DNA of 64,000 bases from Thiocapsa roseopersicina (GTDB lineage Bacteria; Pseudomonadota; Gammaproteobacteria; Chromatiales; Chromatiaceae). The stretch is from contig NZ_FNNZ01000013.1 in NCBI RefSeq assembly GCF_900106925.1, forward strand, positions 62,001 through 126,000. Reading direction: 5' to 3'. This document shows, in pieces, positions 26,312 through 35,511 of the stretch (positions are counted from its first letter, which is position 1; each line of letters begins with the position of its first letter). The translations under genes and the position numbers were made by a program. The notes beneath the pieces were generated by a model, which saw only the letters and a program-made list of their open reading frames with translations, was not told where the DNA came from and searched no databases.

Positions 26312-27231
26312 CCGACTGGTCCAGCCAAGGCGAGCGAGGCAGCCGCTTCGCGGTGCGTCTGATCCTCTGGATCGCGCTCCATCTGGGTCGAGCGCCCGCG
26401 CGCCTGCTGCTCTATCCGATCACGCTCTATTTCCTGATCAAGGCCGGGCCGCAACGGCGCGCGTCCCGACGCTTCCTGACCCAAGTGCTCGGCAGACCCG
26501 CTCGGCTCGCGGACATCGCCCGACATCTCCACAGCTTTGCGGCAACCATCCTCGACCGCGTCTTCCTGCTCGCCGGGCGCCGAGAGCTGCTGGACATACG
26601 CCTGCATCACCCGGAGCGAGTCACCGACCGCGTCGCGGCCGGTCAGGGCTTCCTCTTGCTCGGGTCGCATCTCGGCAGCTTCGAGATCCTGCGCGCGCTC
26701 GCCATCGAGGAGGCGCGGTTGCCCCTGAAGATCCTCATGTATCCGACCCACAACCGTATCATCACGGAGCTGCTGCATGCCTTGAACCCGGCATTCGCCG
26801 ACTCGGTGATCTCGCTCGCCTCCCCGCAGCCGCTCCTGGCCGTGCAGGAGAACCTCCAGGCCGGCCGGATCGTCGGTCTGCTCGGCGATCGCTACATGCC
26901 GGGCGAGCCGACGGTGATCTGCGACTTTCTCGGACGTCGCGCCGCCTTTCCGACCGGCCCGCTGAGTCTGGCCGCGGTGACCGGGGTGCCCGTGATCCTC
27001 CCCTTCGGGATCTATCGCGGCGGCAACCGCTACGATGTCTATTTCGAGATCCTCGCCGAGCGCATCGAACTCGATCGCGCGCGGCGCAAGGCATCGCTGC
27101 AGGAGTGGATTCAGCGCTACGCGGACTGCCTCGCCCATTACAGCCGCGAGGCACCCGAGAATTGGTTCAACTTCTACGACTTTTGGGAGGATGCGGATGA
27201 CGAGCGCGGGACCTCGCAACGTGCGCGCTAG
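26308..27231 (+). CDS. LpxL/HtrB-like acyltransferase
   Basis: 307 residues of the lysophospholipid acyltransferase superfamily. The HX4E site is GSHLGSFEILR near 113-123, with LLGDRYMPGEP near 190 and FPTGPLSLAAVTGVPVILPFG near 212-232. The N-terminal hydrophobic region suggests inner-membrane association. In aryl-polyene loci such enzymes attach the polyene to a lipid or glycolipid anchor. Some loci have this as a fusion with a glycosyltransferase; here they are separate genes. Start is coupled by ATGA overlap to the hotdog gene. Confidence 0.88.
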   Translation: MTDWSSQGERGSRFAVRLILWIALHLGRAPARLLLYPITLYFLIKAGPQRRASRRFLTQVLGRPARLADIARHLHSFAATILDRVFLLAGRRELLDIRLHHPERVTDRVAAGQGFLLLGSHLGSFEILRALAIEEARLPLKILMYPTHNRIITELLHALNPAFADSVISLASPQPLLAVQENLQAGRIVGLLGDRYMPGEPTVICDFLGRRAAFPTGPLSLAAVTGVPVILPFGIYRGGNRYDVYFEILAERIELDRARRKASLQEWIQRYADCLAHYSREAPENWFNFYDFWEDADDERGTSQRAR

Positions 27232-27823
27232 AGAGGCCGCCACGTCGTTCCTGCTCGGTCTGTGCTCGGCCTGCATCGCAACAGCCGCCGCAGCCGAACA
27301 GCCCGCAGACGTGCGGGCGCTGATGCAGCGCCTCGGTCGCGTCGAGCGGGTCGAGGTCGCCTACCAGGAGCGTGTGGAGTCCGGGCTGATCGATACCGCC
27401 GTCGGTACCCGCGGCAATCTCCTCTACCAGGCCCCGGACCGCATCCGCCGCATCAGCGACGACGGCGACGGCTTCGCGCTGGAGGGCAATCGGATGCAGC
27501 TCATCAGAGGCAATCAGGTCGCCGATGAGCTGATCGTGCCCGAGATCAAACCACTGGCGGCCTTGGTCGGCACGCTGCGTGCCACCTTCGCCGGCGACCT
27601 CGCCGCGCTGCAGGCGGACTATCGGCTCGACTACGGCGCGAGCGAGCAGGCGTGGACCCTCGACCTCGCACCCCGAGCGATGGCGCTCTCGCCCCTGTTC
27701 CAGCGCATTCGGATCGTCGGCAACGGCGCGACGATCGAGACCATCGAGATGCTGGAGGCGAACGGGGACCGTCGCACCCTGCAGATGCGGCTGCTCGCAC
27801 GCGAGCCGGCCGGAATCGAGTAA
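27197..27823 (+). CDS. LolA-like periplasmic lipid carrier
   Basis: 208 residues with a signal peptide (FLLGLCSACIATAAAAEQ). The body resembles LolA-type carriers: VEVAYQERVESGLI, GNLLYQAPDRIRRI and a C-terminal MLEANGDRRTLQMRL that ends a half-barrel pattern. It should move the hydrophobic polyene-lipid product across the periplasm toward the outer membrane. The ATG at 27197 is preferred because GGGAGG lies 6 bp upstream; an ATG at 27191 is also possible. It overlaps the acyltransferase gene by 35 bp. Confidence 0.8.
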   Translation: MTSAGPRNVRAREAATSFLLGLCSACIATAAAAEQPADVRALMQRLGRVERVEVAYQERVESGLIDTAVGTRGNLLYQAPDRIRRISDDGDGFALEGNRMQLIRGNQVADELIVPEIKPLAALVGTLRATFAGDLAALQADYRLDYGASEQAWTLDLAPRAMALSPLFQRIRIVGNGATIETIEMLEANGDRRTLQMRLLAREPAGIE

Positions 27824-27826
27824 GGG

Positions 27827-30163
27827 ATGCCGCTGCCCAAACCGCCGCGGCGCTTGATACTGCTGGCGACCTGGCTTGTCGTTCTGGGGCTGCTCGCACT
27901 CTGGAACGGCTTCAATCTGCGCCCGAGCACCGATCTATCTCAGTTCCTGCCGCGCGGCGTGTCCCTGCAAGACGAGGTGCTGCTGTCGCAGGTGCGCGGC
28001 GGTGTCGCTGCCCGCACCCTGCTGCTGCGCATCGGCGGGAAGCGGCCGACCGAGGCACTGGCCGACGCGAGCCGTGCGTTGGCCTCGCGGCTGCGCAACG
28101 ACGAGGGATGCGCGCAGATCGCCAACGGCGAGCTCGATCTCGCAATGCGCGAGACGGACCCGGACCTCTTCCGCTACCGCTATCTGATCGGTCCGCCGGG
28201 TGCCTGCGTCGATGCACTCACCGAGGCCGGGCTGCGTGCCGCACTCGAAGAACGCCTCGCGGAGCTGGCCTCGGGCGCGGCCATGCTGGACAAAGAACGC
28301 TTCGGCGCGGATCCCACCGCCTGCTATCGCCAACTGCTGCGCGCGCTGATCCCGCAACGCACACCGGATCGCCGGCATGGGGTCTGGTTCAGCCCCGACG
28401 GCGGCCACGCACTGATGGTCGTGGTCACGCACGCGCAGGCATCGGATCTCGCCGCGCAACGCCGTGCGGTCGAGCAAATCCGGGAGGTCTTCGATGACCT
28501 GCCCGAGAGCACCGGTCTGACATTGGAGCTCGCCGGCCCGGGCTATTTCGCGGTCGGCTCGGAGCAGCGCATCAAGACCGAGACGCAGGTGCTGAGCATC
28601 GCGGCCGGCATCGCCACCGCGGGGATCCTGGCCCTCGCCTTCCGCTCCGCGGCGCTGGTGCTGCTCGGCATGCTGCCGCTGCTGAGCGGGGTCATGGTCG
28701 GGACCGCGCTGGTGTCCTGGTTGTTCGGCTCGGTGCACGGCATCACCCTGGCCCTGGGTGCCACCCTACTCGGGGTCGCGCTCGACTATCCAGTGCACGT
28801 CTACGCCCATGCCGCCGGAGCCGATGCCCGCCAGACCAAGCCGGTCTGGCGCACGCTGCTGCTGGGCATGGCGACGACGGTACTCGGCTACGCGGCCTTG
28901 GCCTGGACCAGCTTCGAGGGCCTGTCGCAGCTCGGCGTCCTGGCTGCGGCGGGTCTGATCACGGCGGCCCTGACCTCCCGTTATCTGCTTCCGGCACTCA
29001 TGCCCGTCGGCTATCGGCTGCCGGAGCGCCGCTGGCTGGCCGCGTTTCAGGCACGCCGGCCACAATGGTCGCCGCGTGCCGGAACGGGGCTGTTGCTGCT
29101 CGGTCTCGCCGGACTCGGGCTGGTCCTGTCGATCGGCGGCAACCCGTGGGAAACCGACATCCGCCGGCTGAGCACGGTGCCTCAGGCCGAGATCGAGAAG
29201 GACAGTTTGATCCGCGCCCAGCTCGGCGCCCCCGACGTCTCGCGTCTGCTCTATGTCGTGGCGGATGAGGAAGCGACCGTGCTGGAGCGCCTGGAGGCGG
29301 TGTTGCCCGACCTGGAAGGTCTCCAAGCGCAAGGACTGATCGGCGGGTTCGACAATGTCGCGCGCTGGCTGCCGAGCCCGCAGACCCAAGCCGCGCACCG
29401 CGCCGCACTCCCGGAGCGTTCGGAGCTGACTGCACGCTTGGCGGCCGCCAACGCCGAGCTGCCCTTTCGCCTGGAGCGGCTCGCGCCCTTCGTCGACGAC
29501 GTGGATGCCTCGCGTGATCTCGAGCCCCTGACGGCAGCCGATCTTGCCGACGGACTCATCGGGACACGCGTCTCGATGCTGCTCCAGCCGCTCGGCGACG
29601 CCTGGCTCGGCCTGGTACCCCTGTCCGGCGTCGCCGACGAGGCCGTCGGTCCACTGGAGGCGTCGGCCGAGCGCCTCGGGATCCAGTATCTGGACCTGCG
29701 AGAAGGCACCGCCGATCTGCTGGCCGGATTCTTCGCCGAGACCCTGGACAAGTTCCTGGTCGCTGCCCTCGTCATCGCGCTCGCCTTGGCCCTCGCACTG
29801 CGCAGCCTCGCGCGGATCGGCCTGGTGCTACTCCCGATCGTCGTCGCACTCGTCTGGACATTCACGCTGTTGATCCTGATCCAGGGCTCGGTCAACCTCT
29901 TCCATCTGGTCTCGCTGCTCCTGGTCGCGGGGCTTGCCGTCGACTACAGCCTCTTTCTGAATCGCCCGGCCGCCGACGAGGCGGATCGGCTGCGCACCCT
30001 GCTCTCGGTGAGTGTCGGCGCGGGCTCGAGCTTCGCCATGTTCGGCTTTCTTGCGCTGTCCGCGATCCCGGCGCTGCAGGCGATCGGTCTCACCGTCACC
30101 CTGGGCATCCTCTGCGCCTACGTCCTGTCGCTGCTGCTGGCGAGGGCAGAGTCGGTTGGTTAA
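27827..30163 (+). CDS. MMPL/RND-type exporter of the aryl-polyene cluster
   Basis: 778 residues with two halves, each a membrane segment, a large periplasmic domain, and a block of about five membrane segments. The first half's block spans about 255-410 (AAGIATAGILALAFRSAALVL), the second about 645-775 (LVAALVIALALALALRSLARIGLV). Mid-membrane acidic residues appear in GVALDYPVHVYAHAAG and AGLAVDYSLFLN, the normal proton-relay positions for MMPL proteins. It likely extracts or flips the lipid-linked pigment for handover to the LolA-like carrier. It begins 3 bp after that gene. Confidence 0.92.
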   Translation: MPLPKPPRRLILLATWLVVLGLLALWNGFNLRPSTDLSQFLPRGVSLQDEVLLSQVRGGVAARTLLLRIGGKRPTEALADASRALASRLRNDEGCAQIANGELDLAMRETDPDLFRYRYLIGPPGACVDALTEAGLRAALEERLAELASGAAMLDKERFGADPTACYRQLLRALIPQRTPDRRHGVWFSPDGGHALMVVVTHAQASDLAAQRRAVEQIREVFDDLPESTGLTLELAGPGYFAVGSEQRIKTETQVLSIAAGIATAGILALAFRSAALVLLGMLPLLSGVMVGTALVSWLFGSVHGITLALGATLLGVALDYPVHVYAHAAGADARQTKPVWRTLLLGMATTVLGYAALAWTSFEGLSQLGVLAAAGLITAALTSRYLLPALMPVGYRLPERRWLAAFQARRPQWSPRAGTGLLLLGLAGLGLVLSIGGNPWETDIRRLSTVPQAEIEKDSLIRAQLGAPDVSRLLYVVADEEATVLERLEAVLPDLEGLQAQGLIGGFDNVARWLPSPQTQAAHRAALPERSELTARLAAANAELPFRLERLAPFVDDVDASRDLEPLTAADLADGLIGTRVSMLLQPLGDAWLGLVPLSGVADEAVGPLEASAERLGIQYLDLREGTADLLAGFFAETLDKFLVAALVIALALALALRSLARIGLVLLPIVVALVWTFTLLILIQGSVNLFHLVSLLLVAGLAVDYSLFLNRPAADEADRLRTLLSVSVGAGSSFAMFGFLALSAIPALQAIGLTVTLGILCAYVLSLLLARAESVG

Positions 30164-30216
30164 ACTCGCGAAATCAGGGTTTTCCAGAGCCAGAGGAACG
30201 CAACCGCCACGCAACC

Positions 30217-31422
30217 ATGCCGATCACCCCCGCCAGGATCCGAGCCTACACGCTGACCACAGCGTTGGGACAGGGTTGCCGACCCCACCTGCAAGCCCTG
30301 ACCGAGATGCGGCCCGGCCTGCGTCTCTGGACGCCGGACGAGGCGCCTGTGCAGTCATGGGCGGGTGTCGTCGATGGCCTGGATGATGTGCGTCTGCCGG
30401 CTCGGCTCGCCGAGTTCGACTGTCGCAACAACCGTCTCGCCGAGCTGGCGCTGCACGGCGACGGATTCGCCGAGCAGGTCGAAGCGGCTCGCGAGCGCCG
30501 CGGCCCGAGCCGAATCGGCCTCTTTCTCGGTACCAGCACGGCCGGCATCCGCCACACCGAGCAGTGTTACCGACGCCACTTCGAGGAGAAGACGCCCGGT
30601 CTCGGCGAGGATCTGCGCTTCGACTCGACACACGCCTACGTCTCGCTCGCGGACTACTGCCGGCGTCGGCTCGGTCTGAGCGGACCCGCCATCGTGATTT
30701 CCACGGCCTGCTCTTCCGGCGCCAAGACATTCGCGGCGGCCCAGCGGGCCTTGTCGGCCGGACTCTGCGACGCGGCCGTCGTCGGCGGCGTCGATACACT
30801 GTGCGCAACCACGCTCCTCGGGTTTCAAGCACTCGGGCTGCTCTCTCCCACACCTTGCACACCCTGGGGGCTGGGACGCACCGGCATCAGCATCGGCGAG
30901 GGCGCGGCCTTCGCGCTTCTTGAGGGAAACGGCGACGCGGACGACGATGGCCTGTCCCTGCTCGGCTACGGCGAGAGCACCGACGCCTACCACATCGCCT
31001 CGCCTCACCCGCAGGGCGACGGCGCCGTGTCGGCGATGCGCGCGGCGCTCGACTCGGCGGGCCTGAGCGCCGACGTGATCGATTACATCAACCTGCACGG
31101 CACCGGGACCCCGGCCAACGACCTGTCCGAAGACCGGGCCGTCGCGCGGGTGTTCGGCGACACCGCGATCGCCAGTGCGACCAAGGGCTGGACCGGACAT
31201 ACCCTGGGCGCATCCGGAGCCGTCGAGGCGGTGCTTTCGCTGATCTGCCTTCGGCATGGACTCATCCCGGGCACGCTCAACACGACGACCTTCGATCCCG
31301 ATCTATCGACACGACTCATCCGCGACAGCGCGCCGCGACCGCTCGCGCGGGTATTGAGCAACGCCTTCGGTTTCGCCGGCAACAACTGCACACTCGTCTT
31401 CGGACGGACCTCATGCGCCTGA
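30217..31422 (+). CDS. Beta-ketoacyl-ACP synthase (FabF-type) of the aryl-polyene cluster
   Basis: 401 residues with the full Cys-His-His active site: STACSSGAKTFA near 163, NLHGTGTPAND near 290 and KGWTGHTLGASGA near 325. It performs the condensing step of polyene elongation. It ends in AFGFAGNNCTLVFG, typical of FabF proteins. It has its own short leader gap (53 bp) after the exporter and overlaps the next gene by 10 bp. It is the only catalytically complete ketosynthase in the cluster. Confidence 0.93.
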   Translation: MPITPARIRAYTLTTALGQGCRPHLQALTEMRPGLRLWTPDEAPVQSWAGVVDGLDDVRLPARLAEFDCRNNRLAELALHGDGFAEQVEAARERRGPSRIGLFLGTSTAGIRHTEQCYRRHFEEKTPGLGEDLRFDSTHAYVSLADYCRRRLGLSGPAIVISTACSSGAKTFAAAQRALSAGLCDAAVVGGVDTLCATTLLGFQALGLLSPTPCTPWGLGRTGISIGEGAAFALLEGNGDADDDGLSLLGYGESTDAYHIASPHPQGDGAVSAMRAALDSAGLSADVIDYINLHGTGTPANDLSEDRAVARVFGDTAIASATKGWTGHTLGASGAVEAVLSLICLRHGLIPGTLNTTTFDPDLSTRLIRDSAPRPLARVLSNAFGFAGNNCTLVFGRTSCA

Positions 31423-32210
31423 CGGTGAGCGGGATCGGAATCCTCGGCCCCGGACTCGTCGACTGGATCGGCGCCCGCCCCGTGCTCGCGGGCGATCACC
31501 CCTATGTCGCCGATGCGCTGAGTGTCTCGCCACCTCTGGGCCTGAATCCCAACGAGCGCCGCCGCGCGACACTGGCGACCCGGCTCGCCCTGGATGCAGC
31601 GCGCCAAGCCATGGCCGGCGCACGCTCCGACACGACCGAGCTCGCGACCGTCTTCGCCTCCGCCGACGGAGATATGGGTCTGATCGATTCCATGTGCCGG
31701 GACATCTACGAGCACCGGGTCCCGCCGTCGCCGACGGTGTTCCAAAACTCGGTGCACAATGCGGTCTCCGGATATTGGTCGATCGCCGAAGGTTGCCGGG
31801 GGCCGTCCACCAGTCTCGCGGCCGGCGACGGCACCTTCGCGGCCGGTCTGCTCGAAGCCGCCACCCAGATCGTCTGCTCCGCGCGCTCGGTGCTGCTGAT
31901 CGCCTTCGAGGTACCCGCACCCGAGCTGCTGCATCCCCATCGGCCCTTCGACAGTGCCTTCGCCTGCGCACTGCGGCTCGAACCCGCCATCAGGAGCGAG
32001 GATCACCCCACATTGGATCTGGCACTGCGCGAGGACGAGCAAGCACTCACCTCGATCCAGGATTCGGCATTGGAGTCCATGCGCCGGACCAACCCCGCGG
32101 CCCGTGCACTGCCGCTGCTCGCGGCCATCGCCGCCGGCCGATCGGCGGTGATCGGATTGCCCTACTGGCCGGGGCTTCAGCTCGAAGTCCGCTTGGAGCC
32201 AGGCGCATGA
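31413..32210 (+). CDS. Ketosynthase-like chain-length factor
   Basis: 265 residues, about two thirds of a ketosynthase. The active-site Cys position is replaced (GPSTSLAAGDGTFAAGL has Ala/Ala where TACSS would be), and there is no catalytic His pair. This matches the 'beta-ketoacyl synthase chain length factor' seen in aryl-polyene loci, which forms a heterodimer with the ketosynthase and sets chain length. Overlaps on both sides (10 bp and 4 bp) support stoichiometric co-expression. Confidence 0.87.
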   Translation: MRLTVSGIGILGPGLVDWIGARPVLAGDHPYVADALSVSPPLGLNPNERRRATLATRLALDAARQAMAGARSDTTELATVFASADGDMGLIDSMCRDIYEHRVPPSPTVFQNSVHNAVSGYWSIAEGCRGPSTSLAAGDGTFAAGLLEAATQIVCSARSVLLIAFEVPAPELLHPHRPFDSAFACALRLEPAIRSEDHPTLDLALREDEQALTSIQDSALESMRRTNPAARALPLLAAIAAGRSAVIGLPYWPGLQLEVRLEPGA

Positions 32211-32641
32211 CCCTGCTCGAAGAGGTCTACGCCAAGCTCCCTCACGCCGGTGCCATGTGCCTGCTGGAGCAGGTGCTGGAGTGCGATCGAGACTCCATCC
32301 GCTGCACGACGGCATCCCACCGCGACCCGCGCAATCCGCTGCGTCGCGACGGCATCCTGTCGGCGGTGCACGGCGTGGAATATGCCGCTCAAGCGGCGGC
32401 TGCGCACGGCGTCCTGTCCCACGTCCTCGACGGCGACTCGCCCCTGCTCCTCGGGGCCGTGCGCGATCTGGAGATGCGCGTCGCTCGACTCGACCGACTG
32501 CCCGCGCCGCTTCAGGTCAGAGCTTGGCTGGAAGCGCGCGCGGGAATCAATGCCGTCTACCGCTTCGAGCTGAGCGCGGACGAGCACATCTCCGTGCGCG
32601 GCCGCATCACACTGGTGAGCGTCGCCACGGAGGCTAGATGA
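32207..32641 (+). CDS. 3-hydroxyacyl-ACP dehydratase, hotdog fold (ApeP-like)
   Basis: 144 residues. PHAGAMCLLEQVLE at the N-terminus and SAVHGVEYAAQAAAAHG near 50-66 match the HotDog dehydratases of aryl-polyene clusters; the His of PHAG and the Glu of GVEYAAQ are the likely catalytic pair. It would dehydrate the 3-hydroxyacyl intermediate to extend conjugation. Coupled by ATGA overlaps to both neighbours. Confidence 0.88.
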   Translation: MTLLEEVYAKLPHAGAMCLLEQVLECDRDSIRCTTASHRDPRNPLRRDGILSAVHGVEYAAQAAAAHGVLSHVLDGDSPLLLGAVRDLEMRVARLDRLPAPLQVRAWLEARAGINAVYRFELSADEHISVRGRITLVSVATEAR

Positions 32642-33357
32642 AACGCGCTCTGGTTACGGGTGCGAGCGGGGCGCTCGGCGCCTGCATCGCACGGCGCCTG
32701 GCCCGCGAGGGCCTGATGGTCTACGTGCACGGACACAGTCACCCGGAGCAGGCCGAGTCCGTCCGCGATGCGATACGCGCGGCGGGTGGCCGTGCCGAGT
32801 CCGTCGTCTTCGACGTGCGCGACGGCGATGCGGCCCGCGACGCACTCGACGGGATCCTCGCGCAGGGACCGATCCAGGTGCTGGTGAACAATGCCGGGCT
32901 CCACGACGACGCGCCGTTGGCCGGCATGAAGCCGGAGCAATGGTCACGCGTCGTCGACGTCGCCTTGCTCGGCTTCTACAATGTCACCCAACCCTTGCTC
33001 CTGCCGATGATTCGCGAGCGCTGGGGCCGAATCGTCAACATCGGCTCGGTCGCGGGCGTCATGGGTAATCGCGGGCAGGTCAACTATGCCGCGGCCAAGG
33101 CGGGACTCCACGGTGCCGCCAAGGCCCTGGCACTGGAGCTTGCATCGCGAGGCATCACGGTGAACACGATTGCACCGGGGATCATCGGCGAGACGGATGC
33201 CGAAGCCCTCTTCGATGCGGAGACGATCCGGCGTCTGGTGCCCATGGGTCGGGTCGGAAGACCGGAGGAGGTCGCCGATCTAGTCGCCTATCTAGTCACG
33301 GGCGATTCCGGCTATCTCTCGGGACAGATCATCAACCTGAACGGCGCCATGGCATGA
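32638..33357 (+). CDS. 3-oxoacyl-ACP reductase (FabG type)
   Basis: 239 residues of the short-chain dehydrogenase family. Cofactor motif VTGASGALGACIARRLA, NNAGLHDDAPL, catalytic Ser in NIGSVAGVMGNRGQVNYAAAKAGLHG with YxxxK, and a C-terminal SGYLSGQIINLNGAMA as in FabG. It would reduce the 3-ketoacyl-ACP formed by the ketosynthase. Coupled by overlaps of 4 bp at each end. Confidence 0.93.
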   Translation: MKRALVTGASGALGACIARRLAREGLMVYVHGHSHPEQAESVRDAIRAAGGRAESVVFDVRDGDAARDALDGILAQGPIQVLVNNAGLHDDAPLAGMKPEQWSRVVDVALLGFYNVTQPLLLPMIRERWGRIVNIGSVAGVMGNRGQVNYAAAKAGLHGAAKALALELASRGITVNTIAPGIIGETDAEALFDAETIRRLVPMGRVGRPEEVADLVAYLVTGDSGYLSGQIINLNGAMA

Positions 33358-34151
33358 AGGGAACCATCGTTGTCATCCCGGCATTCAACGAGGCACGGAC
33401 GATCCGCGAGGTCATCACGGCCGTCCGTCGGCTGGACGTCGATCGCATCATCCTTGTCGACGACGGCTCCACGGACGCCACCGCGACGCTGATTCACGCA
33501 CTGGAGACGCAGGACGGCGCCGCGCCGCGCCTGGAGCTGATCCGGCACCGGACCAATCGCGGCAAAGGTTTCGCCTTGGCCAGCGGCATCGCCCGTGCCC
33601 TCGCCTGCGGCGGCCGACGCATCGTCACCATCGATGCCGACGGTCAGCACTGCTCGGGCGACATCCCGCGCCTGGAGCGGACGGCCATGCGCGCACCCGA
33701 GGCCATCGTCATCGCCGCACGGACCGAGGCCCGAGATGCAGCCCCGCCCTTGCGCCGCTTCGCCAACGAGGTCGCGGATTTTTGGATCTCCTGGGCCTGC
33801 GGACGTCGCATCGAGGACACCCAGTCCGGCTTCAGACTCTATCCGGCCGCCGTCCTTGCGCGCCTGAGTGTGCGACCGCGCCGCAACGCCGGTTTCGCCT
33901 TCGAGACCGAGCTTCTGATCGACGGCGTCGCCGCCGGCGCCGAGATCCGCAGCGTCCCCATCATGACCCGCTACCTGCCCGACCGGCGTCTCAGCCATTA
34001 CCGTCCGTGGCAAGACACCTGGAGCATCATCCGGCTGGTCGGCGCAAAGCTGCTCGGCCGCGGCCTGTATCCGACCGGCCTGCTGCGCTCGCTCGACCGG
34101 GGGATCGGATCGGCGAAAGACGGGGCCGCGGCGCTGCGGGACATCGACTGA
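33354..34151 (+). CDS. Family 2 glycosyltransferase
   Basis: 265 residues of GT-A fold. Motifs: VVIPAFNEARTI at the start, ILVDDGSTDAT near 35-45, NRGKGFALASGI near 70, and IVTIDADGQH near 92-101, the DxD metal site. Similar enzymes transfer sugars to lipid carriers. In this cluster it may glycosylate the aryl head or the lipid anchor before export. It is the last gene in the tightly overlapping run. Confidence 0.87.
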   Translation: MKGTIVVIPAFNEARTIREVITAVRRLDVDRIILVDDGSTDATATLIHALETQDGAAPRLELIRHRTNRGKGFALASGIARALACGGRRIVTIDADGQHCSGDIPRLERTAMRAPEAIVIAARTEARDAAPPLRRFANEVADFWISWACGRRIEDTQSGFRLYPAAVLARLSVRPRRNAGFAFETELLIDGVAAGAEIRSVPIMTRYLPDRRLSHYRPWQDTWSIIRLVGAKLLGRGLYPTGLLRSLDRGIGSAKDGAAALRDID

Positions 34152-34273
34152 GCTGAATGCAGAAACGGACCACCGCCCTTCAGGCTATCGGGCGGTGGAG
34201 GCAGGAACCCACCACCCGACGGGCGCAAGGGCGCCGTCGATGTGGTGCTCACGACGACGATAAGGAAAAGCAG

Positions 34274-34726
34274 GTGGAAAACGAGATTGCCCTCGGCATG
34301 CAAGGTCCCAACAGAGTCCCGGCGCGCCGGGGGCTCTTCAACATACGGATGCTCACGCTCCTGGTCATGGCCGTGAGCGTCATCGGTCTCGGCGGCTGTC
34401 GGACCTCGCCGATCCGAGATCTCGACGCGCGTCCGATCCCGCCCGGCGCGACTCCGACCCAGATCAGCAAGGCGATCCAGGGCGCCGGCAATGGCTTGGG
34501 ATGGGCGATGCAGGAGACCCGCCCGGGCATGATCGTCGGCACCATCTACCTGCGCGACCATATGGCGAAGGTCGAGATCCCCTTCTCGACCTCCAGCTAC
34601 AGCATTCGCTACAGCGCCAGCACCAACCTCAAATTCAACGAGGAGAAGCGGACGATCCATTCCAACTACAACAGCTGGATCGCAAACCTGGACAACCAGA
34701 TCAGAGCGAATCTGTCGATGCTCTAA
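34274..34726 (+). CDS. Putative lipoprotein downstream of the aryl-polyene cluster
   Basis: 150 residues from the GTG at 34274, which has an AAGGA 8 bp upstream. Hydrophobic LTLLVMAVSVIGLGGC is a good lipobox with the acylated Cys near residue 41. The mature part contains GRPIPPGATPTQISKAI-like and MAKVEIPFSTSSYSIRYSASTNL, the latter being beta-rich. Starts at 34298 or 34349 are possible. Function unknown; it may belong to the polyene export machinery, but the 120-bp gap makes this uncertain. Confidence 0.6.
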   Translation: MENEIALGMQGPNRVPARRGLFNIRMLTLLVMAVSVIGLGGCRTSPIRDLDARPIPPGATPTQISKAIQGAGNGLGWAMQETRPGMIVGTIYLRDHMAKVEIPFSTSSYSIRYSASTNLKFNEEKRTIHSNYNSWIANLDNQIRANLSML

Positions 34727-34736
34727 TTCGCTTGCC

Positions 34737-35009
34737 GAGACGCCGCGGAATACCCCGGGCATACCCGGAACGATCGATCGCGACGAGATCGGAACCCTTG
34801 CACTTACCGTCCTGGTCGGTGTCGCGACCTTGGGGCTTCCCTTCTTGGTCATCGTGTCCGGTCCCGAGCTCGCCTTGTTCGACAGCCTGCGGCGCTTCCG
34901 TCCGGACCTGGTCGGCATCGCCGGCTACAGCCACGAGGCGTCCAAGGGATCGCCCGCCGCGGGTGCAACCCGACTACGGGCAGCACGGCTCGCGAGACTG
35001 CGCGACTAG
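34737..35009 (+). pseudogene. Hydrophobic open frame with no visible start codon
   Basis: The frame ending at the TAG 35007-35009 reads IGTLALTVLVGVATLGLPF and then a plausible membrane segment and basic tail (RLRAARLARLRD). It has the amino-acid pattern of a small inner-membrane protein. No ATG, GTG or TTG lies in frame before the hydrophobic part. It may be a decayed or frameshifted gene, or use an unusual start. It follows the lipoprotein gene directly. Confidence 0.3.
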
Positions 35010-35072
35010 GTATCATTAGGGTCTGACTTCCCTCGATCGCTACTATCCACGACACTGACAGGAGAGTTGAAG

Positions 35073-35249
35073 ATGCGAAGAGGATCGATCGTCTGCGTCC
35101 TGATCGCGTTGACCGCGTTGACGGCCTGTACCAAGAAAGAGTCGAAGGAGAACTGGAACAACGTCAAGGAAGGCTCGAAGAACACCTGGCAGCAGGCCAA
35201 GAAGGCATTCTCCGAGGGGACCGAGGACTTCAAGGAGAGTACGAAGTAG
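35073..35249 (+). CDS. Small lysine-rich lipoprotein
   Basis: 58 residues. MRRGSIVCVLIALTALTAC is a clean lipoprotein signal, with Cys19 as the likely acylated residue. The mature part is a charged helix (KESKENWNNVKEGSKNTWQQAKKAF), reminiscent of small envelope lipoproteins of the entericidin or YnbE kind without clear homology. GGAGAG sits before the ATG. Stands alone between the aryl-polyene region and zapD. Confidence 0.65.
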   Translation: MRRGSIVCVLIALTALTACTKKESKENWNNVKEGSKNTWQQAKKAFSEGTEDFKESTK

Positions 35250-35411
35250 ACTCCCGAATCAAGGATCGAGAAACGCGCCCGAAAACCGCGGCACCCAGGA
35301 TACGGCGGGCGGCCCGATACGGCACCCGAGGTCCACGCCTGTCGCGCTGCCGCGGTCATCGGCGCGGGCGTGACAACCCCTCGCGAAATCGGGAGAATTC
35401 CATCCATGGTA

Positions 35412-35438
35412 TCGCGCATCGGTTCGATGGATGCGCGA
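35412..35438. promoter_or_regulatory. Inverted repeat upstream of zapD
   Basis: Nine-base perfect arms TCGCGCATC … GATGCGCGA separated by nine bases, 74 bp before the zapD start. It could be a transcription terminator for the small lipoprotein gene or an operator; no T-run follows. Confidence 0.35.
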
Positions 35439-35511
35439 CGTTCGAACGACTGCCGCGCCGACCGAGCCGAGATGACCGGATCCGGGTCGCGCCGAGCCCC
35501 GAGGCGCCTTT

